This document shows, piece by piece, positions 26,434-34,578 of a DNA stretch of 64,000 nt. Each line of letters starts with the position of its first letter. Position 1 is the stretch's first letter. Position numbers and translations under genes: made by a program. Under the pieces are notes generated by a model. It was not told the DNA's origin, did not search any database, and saw only the letters and a program-made list of their open reading frames with translations. Origin of the DNA: Mycolicibacter sinensis (GTDB lineage: Bacteria > Actinomycetota > Actinomycetes > Mycobacteriales > Mycobacteriaceae); NCBI RefSeq assembly GCF_001667945.1, contig NZ_LZJK01000020.1, positions 79,734 to 143,733 on the forward strand, in the 5' to 3' direction.

Positions 26434-27065
26434 TCCCGGTACAGCGCCGGGTCGTCGAGCTGACCCAGTAGGGCGGTCAGCTGGTCCACGAGCTGGGCGG
26501 GCTGCAGGTGGATCTCCCCGGCCAGCCAGGCGCCGATCGTCTGGGCCACCCCGCCGACCACGAAATGCGCGGCCGCCTTGATCCGGTCGTTGCCCGGCAC
26601 CTGCAGGACATTCTGGACGTGGCGGCCGGACAGCATCGCAAACAGCGCGCTCGACTCGGCCCGTTTGCGCACCAGCAACGCGTTGGTCAGCCGGGTGCTG
26701 AACAGCATCCTGCCGACGCGGGCGTCCCCGGCGATGGCCGCCACCAGGTGGGCCATGCCGGCGCGGGTCTGTTCGGCGTAGGGTGCCGCATCCACGGCGG
26801 CCTGGGTACTGGTGGCCAGGTCGTTGACCACCCAGTCGAAGACCGCGGCTACGAACTCGTCCTTGTCGGTGAAGCTCTCGTAGAAGTAGCGGGATGCCAC
26901 ACCGGCGCGCCGACATATTCCACGCACGGTCAGCTCGGTCAGGTCCCGAGCACCGAGCAGATCGAGGCCGGCCGCCAGCAGGCGTTCCCGCCGCTCGGCC
27001 AGCCGTTCGGCTGCCTGCACCCCCCGATACGGGCGCTCCGGCACGGCGGTCCCCATGTCCCCCAT
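26430..27065 (-). CDS. TetR-family transcriptional regulator
   Basis: About 211 residues. HTH at about 25-65 (RRERLLAAGLDLLGARDL, then VRGICRRAGVASRYFYESF, with D-K-D-E-F following), then a helical ligand domain. ATG 27065 and 27056 are both possible; TTG 27092 would add nine residues. It is convergent with the DUF1707 gene, overlapping it by 4 bp, and divergent from the DUF2236 oxygenase gene, its probable target. Confidence 0.82.
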   Translation of the reverse strand: MGDMGTAVPERPYRGVQAAERLAERRERLLAAGLDLLGARDLTELTVRGICRRAGVASRYFYESFTDKDEFVAAVFDWVVNDLATSTQAAVDAAPYAEQTRAGMAHLVAAIAGDARVGRMLFSTRLTNALLVRKRAESSALFAMLSGRHVQNVLQVPGNDRIKAAAHFVVGGVAQTIGAWLAGEIHLQPAQLVDQLTALLGQLDDPALYRD

Positions 27066-27066
27066 G

Positions 27067-27095
27067 TTGACATCGGCCCCGGGGCTCGGCAATAT
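27067..27095 (+). promoter_or_regulatory. Candidate sigma-A-type promoter for the DUF2236 gene
   Basis: A perfect -35 hexamer TTGACA at 27067-27072, a 17-bp spacer and a weak -10 CAATAT at 27090-27095, 38 bp before the ATG at 27134. The element overlaps the start region of the divergent TetR gene, so repressor binding there would affect both. Confidence 0.38.
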
Positions 27096-27133
27096 CAGGA
27101 AACCGACGTTCTCACAATTTGCGAGGTGCAGCC

Positions 27134-28045
27134 ATGACGATCAGCGAGCCGATTCCCCTGGTGGAGCGTTCGGTGAGCGATTCTCCAAGCGCACTCGCGC
27201 CTCGTCGGCGTTCCTGGCTGCCGCAGGTCTCCTGCACCGACAACATGATGATGGGCGTGGCGCTGTTGGCCGGGCCGGCCAACGTGATCATGCAACTAGC
27301 GCGTCCCGAGGTGGGTTATGGCGTGCTGGAGAGCCGCGTGGAAAGCGGACGCGTCGACCTGCACCCGATCAAGCGGGCACGCACCACGTTCACCTATCTG
27401 GTGGTCGCAACCCAGGGCACCGACGAACAGCAGGCCGCGTTCCGCGAGGCGGTCAACAGTGCGCACCGCCAGGTTCGCTCGACGAACGACAGCCCGGTGA
27501 AGTACAACGCCTTCGACCGTGATCTGCAGTTGTGGGTCGGCGCCTGCCTGTACAAGGGCAACGTCGACATCCACCGCATCTTCCTCGGTGAGATGGACGA
27601 CGAGCACGCCGACCGGCACTACCACAACGAGGGCAAGGCCATGGCCACCATGCTCCAGGTTCCCGAGGACATGTGGCCGCCGGACCGGGCCGCCTTCGAC
27701 CGGTACTGGCAGGAGCAGCTGGACAAGGTGCACATCGACGACGCGGTCCGCGCCTACCTTGAGCCGATCGCGGCCAGCCGGCTGCGCGGCTTGACCCTGC
27801 CCGGACCGCTGCAGCGGGCCAACGAACGCCTTGCGCTGTTGATCACCACCGGCTTTCTGCCCCAGCGCTTCCGCGATGAGATGCGGCTGCCGTGGGACGC
27901 GCAGCGGCAACGCAGGTTCGACCGGTTGATGCGCCTGCTCCGTGGCGTCAATAATCTGCTGCCGCCGTTCCTGCGCGCCTTTCCGTTCAACGTGATCCTG
28001 TGGGATCTGGACCGGCGCATCCGCACCGGACGTCCGCTGGTGTAG
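27134..28045 (+). CDS. DUF2236 (MpaB-type) oxygenase family protein
   Basis: 303 residues from ATG 27134 (GAGGTG upstream). The protein has the MpaB/latex-clearing-like layout: an early GVALLAGPANVIMQLARPEVG helix, the R-x3-T-x-TYLV-x2 strand, a W-V-x-A motif (LWVGACLYKG) and the C-terminal PFLRAFP region. The family holds heme-dependent oxygenases such as latex clearing protein, plus many uncharacterised mycobacterial members; substrate unknown. It is probably controlled by the divergent TetR. Confidence 0.75.
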   Translation: MTISEPIPLVERSVSDSPSALAPRRRSWLPQVSCTDNMMMGVALLAGPANVIMQLARPEVGYGVLESRVESGRVDLHPIKRARTTFTYLVVATQGTDEQQAAFREAVNSAHRQVRSTNDSPVKYNAFDRDLQLWVGACLYKGNVDIHRIFLGEMDDEHADRHYHNEGKAMATMLQVPEDMWPPDRAAFDRYWQEQLDKVHIDDAVRAYLEPIAASRLRGLTLPGPLQRANERLALLITTGFLPQRFRDEMRLPWDAQRQRRFDRLMRLLRGVNNLLPPFLRAFPFNVILWDLDRRIRTGRPLV

Positions 28046-28061
28046 CAGCTGCCGAGGTGAA

Positions 28062-28089
28062 TTGACGCGGCCCCGTCCGTCGGTAATCT
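28062..28089 (+). promoter_or_regulatory. Candidate promoter for the DUF2563 module
   Basis: TTGACG at 28062-28067, a 16-bp spacer and TAATCT at 28084-28089, 37 bp before the ATG of the DUF2563 gene. GGAAGG at about 28113 is the ribosome site for that ATG. This would drive the whole module to about 30759. Confidence 0.42.
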
Positions 28090-28126
28090 TTGACTACCCC
28101 GACCAGGCCGACGGAAGGTACAGGCG

Positions 28127-28444
28127 ATGGACGTCAACCCCCACGTGTTGCGCACCGGAGCCAATGTGTCCGATGACGCCGGTGGGCACGCCGATACGGG
28201 TGCGCAGCGCCTCGGGCTGGCCGGGGTGAGCACCGGCATGTTCGGTGATTTCGATGCCGCCCACAGCTTCCACGCGGCGCTCGGCACCGCCAAGGACGGC
28301 CACCGCGAGGCGCTGCAGAATCACCACCAGAACCTCACCGGCATCGCCGAGAACGTGCGCACCGCCGCCAGCACCTTCACCCGGATGGACGACCACAACG
28401 CCAAGCTGCTGCGAGACATCACCGCCGACGGCACTGGCCAGTGA
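28127..28444 (+). CDS. DUF2563-family protein, type VII secretion-associated
   Basis: 105 residues, all helical, with the DUF2563 core: a start like (D)V-x2-x-LRTGANVS-D-AGGHA, the signature MFGDFDAAHSFH, and a C-terminal MDDHNAKLL. The helix-turn-helix hairpin size is like EspC and WxG100-type ESX substrates or their partners. It overlaps the next gene by 4 bp (GTGA), so the two are made together and may form a heterodimer exported by an ESX system. Confidence 0.72.
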   Translation: MDVNPHVLRTGANVSDDAGGHADTGAQRLGLAGVSTGMFGDFDAAHSFHAALGTAKDGHREALQNHHQNLTGIAENVRTAASTFTRMDDHNAKLLRDITADGTGQ

Positions 28445-29916
28445 GCCGCCCGGCCCTGCAACACCTGCAGATCGCCGACCTGATCGCCCACGCCGGCGGT
28501 GACCCGTGGGCGGTCGACGACAGCCTGCAGGCCGGTAGCCCCACCCAGATCAACTTCCTGGCCCAGGCGTTCCATCAGGCCGCCGGCTCGGCCACCGCCG
28601 CCGAGCAGACCTTCCAAACCGCCCAACAGCACTTCCAGCAGTACAACCGCGAAAACGGTGAACAGCCGATCAACAACGGCGCCGAAGTGCAACGCGTCAA
28701 AGATGGCCTGCACGCCACCAAAGAGCAGCTCGGCCAGATCGCCGCCGACCTGGAGACCATTGCCGGGGATCTGGCCCAGGCCCGTGCCGCCTCACAGGCC
28801 AACATCACCGCGCTCAACGCCAACCTGCTGGTGCTCGACGCCCAGATCGGGGTCTACCTCAGTCAGGCGAGCCAGGGCCAGAACCACGACGCCGACATCC
28901 AGCAGGCTCGTCAACTGGCCAATAACGACGCCGCAACAGCGCTGCACAACGCCACATACATCCGCGACAACTACTCCACGAGCCTGCAGCAGGCGCTGAC
29001 CAACCTGCGGGTCAAGGACGGCTACGACCCCGATATCCGCAAGTACGACGCCGAGGCGGCACCGGCCGGCGGGGCGGACGGCGGGGCCGGGGCTGCGAAC
29101 GGCACCCCCGACGGCCGCCCGGGCGCCGATGGTGGCGCCGGCGGCAACGGGGCGTCTGCTCCCTCCGGCGCCCCGACCAATGCCGACGGCGGGGCCGGAG
29201 GCAACGGCGGCGCGCCCAATGGCACCCCGCCCCCGGTAGGCGACGCCGGCAACGCGCCCGGTGCGCCGGCCGATGGCAAAGCGGGTGACGGTGGCGCCGG
29301 CGCCCCCGGGCCCATCCCGCCCTGGATTCCGCCCGGTACACCGGTGATGACCCGCCCCGGTGCCCCACCGGCGCCGCCGAGCCAACCCACCCAGATCAAC
29401 GGCAAGTGGGGCAACGTCGGCGACGGCCTGGCGGCGGCAGGTGGCCAAGCCAACGCCCCCTGGGTCCGTCCCGACTTGCCCGCCTTCGCGCCGGGCGGCT
29501 CACCGAACCCCGGGATTCCCGGTGGCGGCCTGCCGATGCCGCAAGCCATGGAGAGCGTCGAGAAGTTCGGCAAACGTTTGGGTTTCGCGGGGAACCTCAT
29601 CACGGTGGCGAACGGGGCGATGGAGATCCAGAACGATGTGAGCAACGGAGCCTCCTTGAGCACCGCCCTGGTCGATGTCGTTCCCAAAACCGCGGGTGAT
29701 GTCACCGGAGGGTTGGTGGGCGCCGGCCTGGGAGCCCAGACCGGCGCAGAGATCGGCGCGACGATCGGTACCTTCTTCGGCCCCGGGCCCGGAACCGCCA
29801 TCGGGGCGGTCGTCGGTGCCGGTGCCGGGGCGGTGGTCGGCGGCTTCGTCGGCAGCGAGTTCGGAAAGAATGTGGGCGAGGGCATTTCGAATGCTTGGCA
29901 CGGCCTGTTCGGCTGA
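28441..29916 (+). CDS. Large helical/glycine-linker/glycine-zipper protein (possible ESX effector)
   Basis: 491 residues in three parts. Residues 1-205 are a Gln/Ala/Asn-rich helical bundle (start MSRPALQHLQIADLIAHAGG) of WxG100/LXG-like size. Residues 205-345 are a Gly/Ala/Pro/Asn/Asp-rich flexible linker. Residues 365-491 contain a hydrophobic glycine zipper at about 420-480, with G-x3-G spacing throughout (GAEIGATIG, GAVVGAGAGAVVGG). That layout resembles secreted toxins: export domain, linker, membrane-active tail. No enzymatic motif is seen. It is coupled to the DUF2563 gene and followed by a small membrane protein. Toxin function is inference. Confidence 0.6.
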   Translation: MSRPALQHLQIADLIAHAGGDPWAVDDSLQAGSPTQINFLAQAFHQAAGSATAAEQTFQTAQQHFQQYNRENGEQPINNGAEVQRVKDGLHATKEQLGQIAADLETIAGDLAQARAASQANITALNANLLVLDAQIGVYLSQASQGQNHDADIQQARQLANNDAATALHNATYIRDNYSTSLQQALTNLRVKDGYDPDIRKYDAEAAPAGGADGGAGAANGTPDGRPGADGGAGGNGASAPSGAPTNADGGAGGNGGAPNGTPPPVGDAGNAPGAPADGKAGDGGAGAPGPIPPWIPPGTPVMTRPGAPPAPPSQPTQINGKWGNVGDGLAAAGGQANAPWVRPDLPAFAPGGSPNPGIPGGGLPMPQAMESVEKFGKRLGFAGNLITVANGAMEIQNDVSNGASLSTALVDVVPKTAGDVTGGLVGAGLGAQTGAEIGATIGTFFGPGPGTAIGAVVGAGAGAVVGGFVGSEFGKNVGEGISNAWHGLFG

Positions 29917-29985
29917 CCTGCACGGCAAGGGAGATCGATCACCATCAGTAACGCAAACGGCTTCATCGGGGTCGCCCTGCTGGTC

Positions 29986-30234
29986 ATGCTTTTCATCGGG
30001 ATTCCGGTGGACCCTCACAAGGACGCAAGGTCGAAGTGGCTCTACTGGGTCGTCGGGCCGATGGTGTCCGCCACATTCCTGGCGATTGCGTTCTACAGCT
30101 CGATGAACAAGTCCGAGACGACGGACCTGATCGGTGCGGTCGTCGCCGGGGCGATCTTCGCCTACCTGGGCTTCGGCGCTGGCTACGTCCGCAAGCGCTG
30201 GCCGATCGGGCGCTGGCCTGGTTCTCGTTCTTGA
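29986..30234 (+). CDS. Small two-helix membrane protein (possible immunity protein)
   Basis: 82 residues from ATG 29986, with hydrophobic helices at about 13-33 and 46-66 and basic ends (RKRWPIGRW). An upstream AAGGGAG (29927-29933) is too far from this ATG but well placed for an ATC codon at 29944, which would add 14 residues (ISNANGFIGVALLV) and complete a first membrane helix. No ATG, GTG or TTG occurs in between, so the true start is uncertain. Position after the glycine-zipper protein suggests immunity; no family is recognised. Confidence 0.5.
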   Translation: MLFIGIPVDPHKDARSKWLYWVVGPMVSATFLAIAFYSSMNKSETTDLIGAVVAGAIFAYLGFGAGYVRKRWPIGRWPGSRS

Positions 30235-30252
30235 CGTACCGAAAGGACCTTC

Positions 30253-30759
30253 ATGGAAGCCGTCGACCAGCCGCCCGGCGAGGGATCGATCACCTTGGAT
30301 CCCCGCGACGCCGACGAACCGACGATCACCCTCCCCCGCCCGCCCGGCTGGGAGTTCATGCCCAGCAACGACTCCCCGCCGCTGCGCGGGGTGCTGTTCA
30401 ACCAGGAGCTGCGCCGGCACGGCTTCACCCCCAACGCGGTGGTGACCCTCGAGGAACTCACCGGCCAGGTCGGGCTTCCCGCGCAGGCTTTGGCCAAGGA
30501 GCGCGCCGCGGTCGCCAACGTCGTCGGCGAACTCGACACCGATGTCCCCGGCACGGTGTCGGGATTTGCGAGCCGAACGATCACCTACAACCTGCAGGGC
30601 CGGCCGGCGACCGGGCTGATCATCGCCGTGCAGAACGCCAAGGACCGGATCTGGGCGCTCACCCTCACCATCCAGACCACCGACCCGGATAACCCGCACT
30701 ACATCGCCGCCAAGCAGGCCATCCTCGATTCGCTGGAAGTCCGCCTGCCCGTCCAGTGA
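30253..30759 (+). CDS. LpqN/LpqT-like protein without signal peptide
   Basis: 168 residues. The fold pattern is that of the LpqN/LpqT family: PPGWEFMPSNDSPPLRGVLF near residue 35, VVTLEELTGQV, and the C-terminal ALTLTIQTTDPDNP strand. LpqN proteins are usually lipoproteins; here the N-terminus is acidic and hydrophilic with no lipobox, so this one is likely cytosolic. ATG 30253 follows AAAGGA. It ends the DUF2563 module and may be a chaperone or helper for the exported protein; that role is inferred from position only. Confidence 0.6.
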   Translation: MEAVDQPPGEGSITLDPRDADEPTITLPRPPGWEFMPSNDSPPLRGVLFNQELRRHGFTPNAVVTLEELTGQVGLPAQALAKERAAVANVVGELDTDVPGTVSGFASRTITYNLQGRPATGLIIAVQNAKDRIWALTLTIQTTDPDNPHYIAAKQAILDSLEVRLPVQ

Positions 30760-30782
30760 CCCCGCCCTGCGACAATGCACCC

Positions 30783-31412
30783 ATGGTCGAGCAGAGCCTC
30801 TGGATGCAGAAAGTCGCCGCCGATCCCGGGCACTCCCAGTGGTACATCGAACGTTTCCGCCAAATGGCCCGTGCCGGTAAGGATTTGGCGGGCGAAGCGC
30901 GTTTCGTCGACGCGATGGCCCCGCGCAGCGCCCGCATCCTCGACGCCGGCTGCGGTCCCGGCCGGGTGGCGGGCGTCTTGGCGGCGGCCGGTCATGACGT
31001 GGTCGGTGTCGATGTCGACCCGGAGCTCATCGCGGCCGCCGAGCAGGATCATCCCGGGCCGCGCTACCTCGTCGGCGACCTGGCCGAACTCGACTTGCCC
31101 GCCCGCGGCATCGCCGAGCCGTTCGACGTGATCGTGTCGGCCGGCAATGTCATGACGTTCGTCGCCCCGAGCACCCGCGTCGAGATCCTGCGCCGGCTGC
31201 ACCGCCACTGCGCCGAAGACGGGCGCGTCGTCATCGGTTTCGGCGCCGACCGCGACTACGGGTTCGACCAGTTCTTCGACGACGCCGCGGCCGCCGGGCT
31301 CACCACCGATCTGCTGCTGGGCACCTGGGACCTGCGGCCCTTCACCGGCGATTCGGATTTTCTGGTCGCGGTGCTGCGGCCAGGTCAGCGCCGCCCTCAG
31401 CGCGAGGCCTGA
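30783..31412 (+). CDS. Class I SAM-dependent methyltransferase
   Basis: 209 residues from ATG 30783. Motif I is ILDAGCGPGRVAGVLA (about residues 45-60), motif II VVGVDVDPELI, and the acidic DVIVSAGNVM strand, a complete Rossmann methyltransferase core with no extra domain. The substrate is unknown. GTG 30756 is an alternative start. It is convergent with mnhG, overlapping that gene's stop region by 16 bp. Confidence 0.82.
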   Translation: MVEQSLWMQKVAADPGHSQWYIERFRQMARAGKDLAGEARFVDAMAPRSARILDAGCGPGRVAGVLAAAGHDVVGVDVDPELIAAAEQDHPGPRYLVGDLAELDLPARGIAEPFDVIVSAGNVMTFVAPSTRVEILRRLHRHCAEDGRVVIGFGADRDYGFDQFFDDAAAAGLTTDLLLGTWDLRPFTGDSDFLVAVLRPGQRRPQREA

Positions 31413-31744
31413 TCCTCCTCGCTGAGTTCGCCCAACTGGTCGAAACTGAGCACCTCGGTCATGTCCTGTTCCTGGTAGGCCAACCGGCCGACCCGGTGCG
31501 CAACGACCGGCGCGGTGATCAGCGTGAAGATGATGCTCACGGTGACCATCCCCGCGTCGTGGCTGCCGCGCAGCCGGATCAACGCACCGGCCAGCACTAA
31601 CAGCAGGCCCAGCACCTGCGGTTTGGTGGCCGAGTGCATTCGCGCCAACGTATCGCCGAACCGCACCACCCCGATCGCCGCCGTCAGCGCCAGCACGGCC
31701 CCGGCGAGCACCAGCACTCCGGCGATCACGTCGAGAACGATCAT
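31397..31744 (-). CDS. mnhG: Mrp antiporter subunit MnhG
   Basis: 115 residues, three membrane helices (about 4-24, 38-56, 65-85) with the subunit G pattern VVRFGDTLARMHSATKPQVLG. The C-terminal tail is acidic. Last gene of the Mrp operon. ATG 31744 overlaps the mnhF stop; the longer frame to 31888 lies inside mnhF in another frame and is not used. Confidence 0.92.
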   Translation of the reverse strand: MIVLDVIAGVLVLAGAVLALTAAIGVVRFGDTLARMHSATKPQVLGLLLVLAGALIRLRGSHDAGMVTVSIIFTLITAPVVAHRVGRLAYQEQDMTEVLSFDQLGELSEEDQASR

Positions 31745-32019
31745 GGCTGCCTCCGCAGTTCGGGATCGTCGGGCACCCGGAACCGGGCCACGCTCACCGA
31801 TCCGATGAAGCCGACCAGCGCCAGTGCCGCCAGGCTGTAGGTCGCCGTGGTGTCCCGGCTGACCGCGGCCCAGATGCCGATACCGCACATGGTCATCGCG
31901 GCCAGCGTGTCCAGCGCCACCAGTCGGTCCAGCGTGCTGGGCCCGGCCAGTAGCCGATACATGGTGATGATCGCGGCGGCCCCCAGCAACACGCCCGCGG
32001 TTGCCCAGATGACGGTCAT
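31741..32019 (-). CDS. mnhF: Mrp antiporter subunit MnhF
   Basis: 92 residues from ATG 32019: three helices with the MnhF signature RLLAGPSTLDRLVALDTLA. Starts overlapping the mnhE stop by 4 bp and ends overlapping mnhG by 4 bp. The longer frame upstream is an out-of-phase shadow of mnhE. Confidence 0.92.
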   Translation of the reverse strand: MTVIWATAGVLLGAAAIITMYRLLAGPSTLDRLVALDTLAAMTMCGIGIWAAVSRDTTATYSLAALALVGFIGSVSVARFRVPDDPELRRQP

Positions 32020-32543
32020 GCAGTTCCTCCCGCCGGCTGCCATTCGTCGTCGCGCTCGAAAGCGGCTATCAAAAGTCGCTCTACCTGGGCGACCTGCGCG
32101 AGGAACCGCTCGACCGACCGCGCCGATCCGGCATCGATCACGTGGCAATACAGAATCCGGCGCACCTGGTCGATCTCCAGCACGATCGACCCGGGGATCA
32201 ACGTGGTGATGGCCGAAGCCAGCACCAGCACCAGATCGGATTTGATATTCACCGGCACCCGCAGCACCCCGGTCAGTGGTGGGGGGCCGGGCTTGATCGC
32301 CAACCACATCAGTTGGAAGCTCGAGACCAGCAGATACCAGGCGAACAGCCCCGCCAACTGCAGCATCGCCAGCGGATGCACGCGGCCCTGGACCGGCACC
32401 GGCGGTAACGGCAGCAATACCAGGATCAGCGTCGCGACCACCACCCCGACGACGATGTTGGGGATGGTGAACCGGCCCCATAACAGCGTCCAGATGGTCG
32501 CCAACGCCGACACCGCGAAAATCCGCAGCGCTATCGCCCTCAC
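32016..32543 (-). CDS. mnhE: Mrp antiporter subunit MnhE
   Basis: 175 residues, three N-terminal helices and a cytoplasmic tail. The family segment TLIPGSIVLEID and the later HVIDA are visible. Starts at GTG 32543, overlapping the mnhD stop by 4 bp. Confidence 0.92.
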   Translation of the reverse strand: MRAIALRIFAVSALATIWTLLWGRFTIPNIVVGVVVATLILVLLPLPPVPVQGRVHPLAMLQLAGLFAWYLLVSSFQLMWLAIKPGPPPLTGVLRVPVNIKSDLVLVLASAITTLIPGSIVLEIDQVRRILYCHVIDAGSARSVERFLAQVAQVERLLIAAFERDDEWQPAGGTA

Positions 32544-34138
32544 GAGTCACCCCCCGACAGCACGGCCGAGATGTATTCGCCCCGGTCGAGGACCTCGGCC
32601 GCGGCACGCTCGCTGTAGGCGAAGATCGGGCCGGCCAGCGCGGTCATCGCCAGCCCGAACCCGATCAGGGCGAGGGTGGGGGCCAGCATCCAGGTCGGCA
32701 TCCGGCCCACGTCGTCGCGGTCGTCGTAGGCGACCTCGGCGACGTCGTCGAGCAGCACCGGCGGAGTGGCGTTGACCAGCGCAGCCTCGGGGGCATCGAC
32801 CCGCCGGCGCCAGAACGCCCGTGTCCACACCCGAGCCAGCACATACAGCGTCAGCAGGCTGGTGACCACAGCGCCGCCCACCAGACACCAGGCCAGCACC
32901 GAACCGTCGTCGGCTCCGGCCTGCAGCACCGCGGTCTTGCCGATGAAACCTGAAAAAGGTGGGATACCACCGAGGTTGAACGCCGGAATCAAGAACACGA
33001 ACGCCAGCAGCGGATTGGCGCCCAAGCCGCCCAGGCGCTGCATCGACGATGCACCGCCCTGGCGTTCGATCAATCCGGCCGCCAGGAACAGTGTCGTCAT
33101 CACGATGATGTGGTGCATCACGTAGAAGATGGCGCCGGTCATGCCCAACCGGCTCGACAGCGCCACTCCGAACATCATGAAGCCGATGTGGCTGACCAAC
33201 GTGAAGGACAGCAGCCGCTTGATGTCGCTCTGCGCGACGGCGCCGAAAATTCCGACCAGCATGGTCAACAACGCCGCCACCAACAACACCGAGTCCAGTC
33301 CGCCATCGGGGAACAGCAGCGAATGCGCGCGGATGATCGCGTAGACACCGATCTTGGTCAGGATCCCGGCGAACACCGCGGTGATCGGTGCCGGCGCGGT
33401 CGGATAGGAGTCGGGCAACCACGCCGACAGCGGGAAGACGGCGGCCTTGATGCCGAACGCCACCAGTAACACCGCGAACACCGCGCTGCGGGTCCCGGCG
33501 GGCAGGTCGCCGGTGCGGGTGGCCAGCTCGGCCAGGTTCAGCGTGCCGGTCGCGGCATAGACCAGGGCAATACCGAACAGGAAGATCAACGATGACGCCA
33601 TCGACACCATCACGTAGCCGATGCCGGCCCGGATCCGTTCGGCGCTGGCCCCGATGGTCAGCAAGACGAAGCTCGCGGCCAGCAGCATCTCGAAGCCGAC
33701 GAACAGGTTGAACAGGTCACCGGCCAGAAAGGCCAGCGAGACGCCGGTGGCCAGGGTCAGATAGGTGGGCAGGAAGATCGACACCGGCTGGCGGTCGTCG
33801 CCGTCGCGCACGCCCTGCCCGATCGCGTAGACCATCACCGTCAGCAGCACGATCGCCGACACCACCAGCATCAGCGCCGAGAGTCGGTCGACCACCAGGG
33901 TGATGCCCAGCGGGCCGAGCTTCTGCTCCGTCGGCCCCCAGCCGCCGACGTGCAACACCAGCGTCCCGTCCCGGTCGGTCAGGTACAGCAAGGCGGCGCT
34001 GACGGCGGCCACCGCGCACAGCACCGCGATGGTGATCGGGCGCTGCACCCTGGGACGCCGGCCGACGATGAGGGTCAGGGCGGCACCCAGCGTGGGTAGC
34101 AGCACCGGCAGCGGCATCAAGACGGCGGCGAGACTCAC
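32540..34138 (-). CDS. mnhD: Mrp antiporter subunit MnhD
   Basis: 532 residues, about 14 membrane helices, homologous to the NuoM/NuoN proton-translocating subunits. Seen are the discontinuous helix region AFGIKAAVFPLSAWLPDSYPTAPAP with the conserved lysine, and LLSFTLVSHIGFM. With MnhA it forms the proton and sodium pathway of the antiporter. GTG 34138 overlaps the mnhC stop. Confidence 0.94.
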   Translation of the reverse strand: MSLAAVLMPLPVLLPTLGAALTLIVGRRPRVQRPITIAVLCAVAAVSAALLYLTDRDGTLVLHVGGWGPTEQKLGPLGITLVVDRLSALMLVVSAIVLLTVMVYAIGQGVRDGDDRQPVSIFLPTYLTLATGVSLAFLAGDLFNLFVGFEMLLAASFVLLTIGASAERIRAGIGYVMVSMASSLIFLFGIALVYAATGTLNLAELATRTGDLPAGTRSAVFAVLLVAFGIKAAVFPLSAWLPDSYPTAPAPITAVFAGILTKIGVYAIIRAHSLLFPDGGLDSVLLVAALLTMLVGIFGAVAQSDIKRLLSFTLVSHIGFMMFGVALSSRLGMTGAIFYVMHHIIVMTTLFLAAGLIERQGGASSMQRLGGLGANPLLAFVFLIPAFNLGGIPPFSGFIGKTAVLQAGADDGSVLAWCLVGGAVVTSLLTLYVLARVWTRAFWRRRVDAPEAALVNATPPVLLDDVAEVAYDDRDDVGRMPTWMLAPTLALIGFGLAMTALAGPIFAYSERAAAEVLDRGEYISAVLSGGDS

Positions 34139-34578
34139 CGTGGCTCCTCACTGACGGCGTCCAGTTCACCGGCGGGCACCAGCACACCGGGGTCCTCCTC
34201 GGCGGCGATGATCTCCTCGTCGGAGAGCTGAGACACCCGGGTCGCCTCCCAGTCGTCGCCGATGTCCTCGGTCGTCGTCAGGTGGTAGGAGCGGTAGGTC
34301 AGCGCCAGCACGAACGCGCCGATGCCCATGGTGATGACGATGGCAGTCAGCACCATGGCCTGCGCCAACGGGTCGGCGTCGGTCTCCATGCCCTCGGTGC
34401 TGTTGTAGATCGGCGGGCTGCCGCCCGGCCCGGAGACATCGATGATCAGCAGGTTGATGGCATTGCCGATCATCATCAGGCCCAGCAGCGTTCGGGTGAG
34501 GCTGCGTTCCAGCAGCATGTACACCCCGCACGAGGTGAGGCCGGCGGCCATCAGCAGCGGAACCAGATGCGCGGTCAT
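34135..34578 (-). CDS. mnhC: Mrp antiporter subunit MnhC
   Basis: 147 residues, three helices with the NuoK-like pattern GVYMLLERSLTRTLLGLMMIGNAINLL and DPLAQAMVLTAIVI. A hydrophilic acidic tail of about 45 residues extends past the third helix. Overlaps mnhA and mnhD at both ends. Confidence 0.93.
   Translation of the reverse strand: MTAHLVPLLMAAGLTSCGVYMLLERSLTRTLLGLMMIGNAINLLIIDVSGPGGSPPIYNSTEGMETDADPLAQAMVLTAIVITMGIGAFVLALTYRSYHLTTTEDIGDDWEATRVSQLSDEEIIAAEEDPGVLVPAGELDAVSEEPR

Noticed and set aside
28801..29400. PE_PGRS-like glycine repeats
   Set aside because: The Gly/Asn/Ala linker recalls PGRS, but there is no PE domain and few GGAGG-N units; it is a linker between two other domains.
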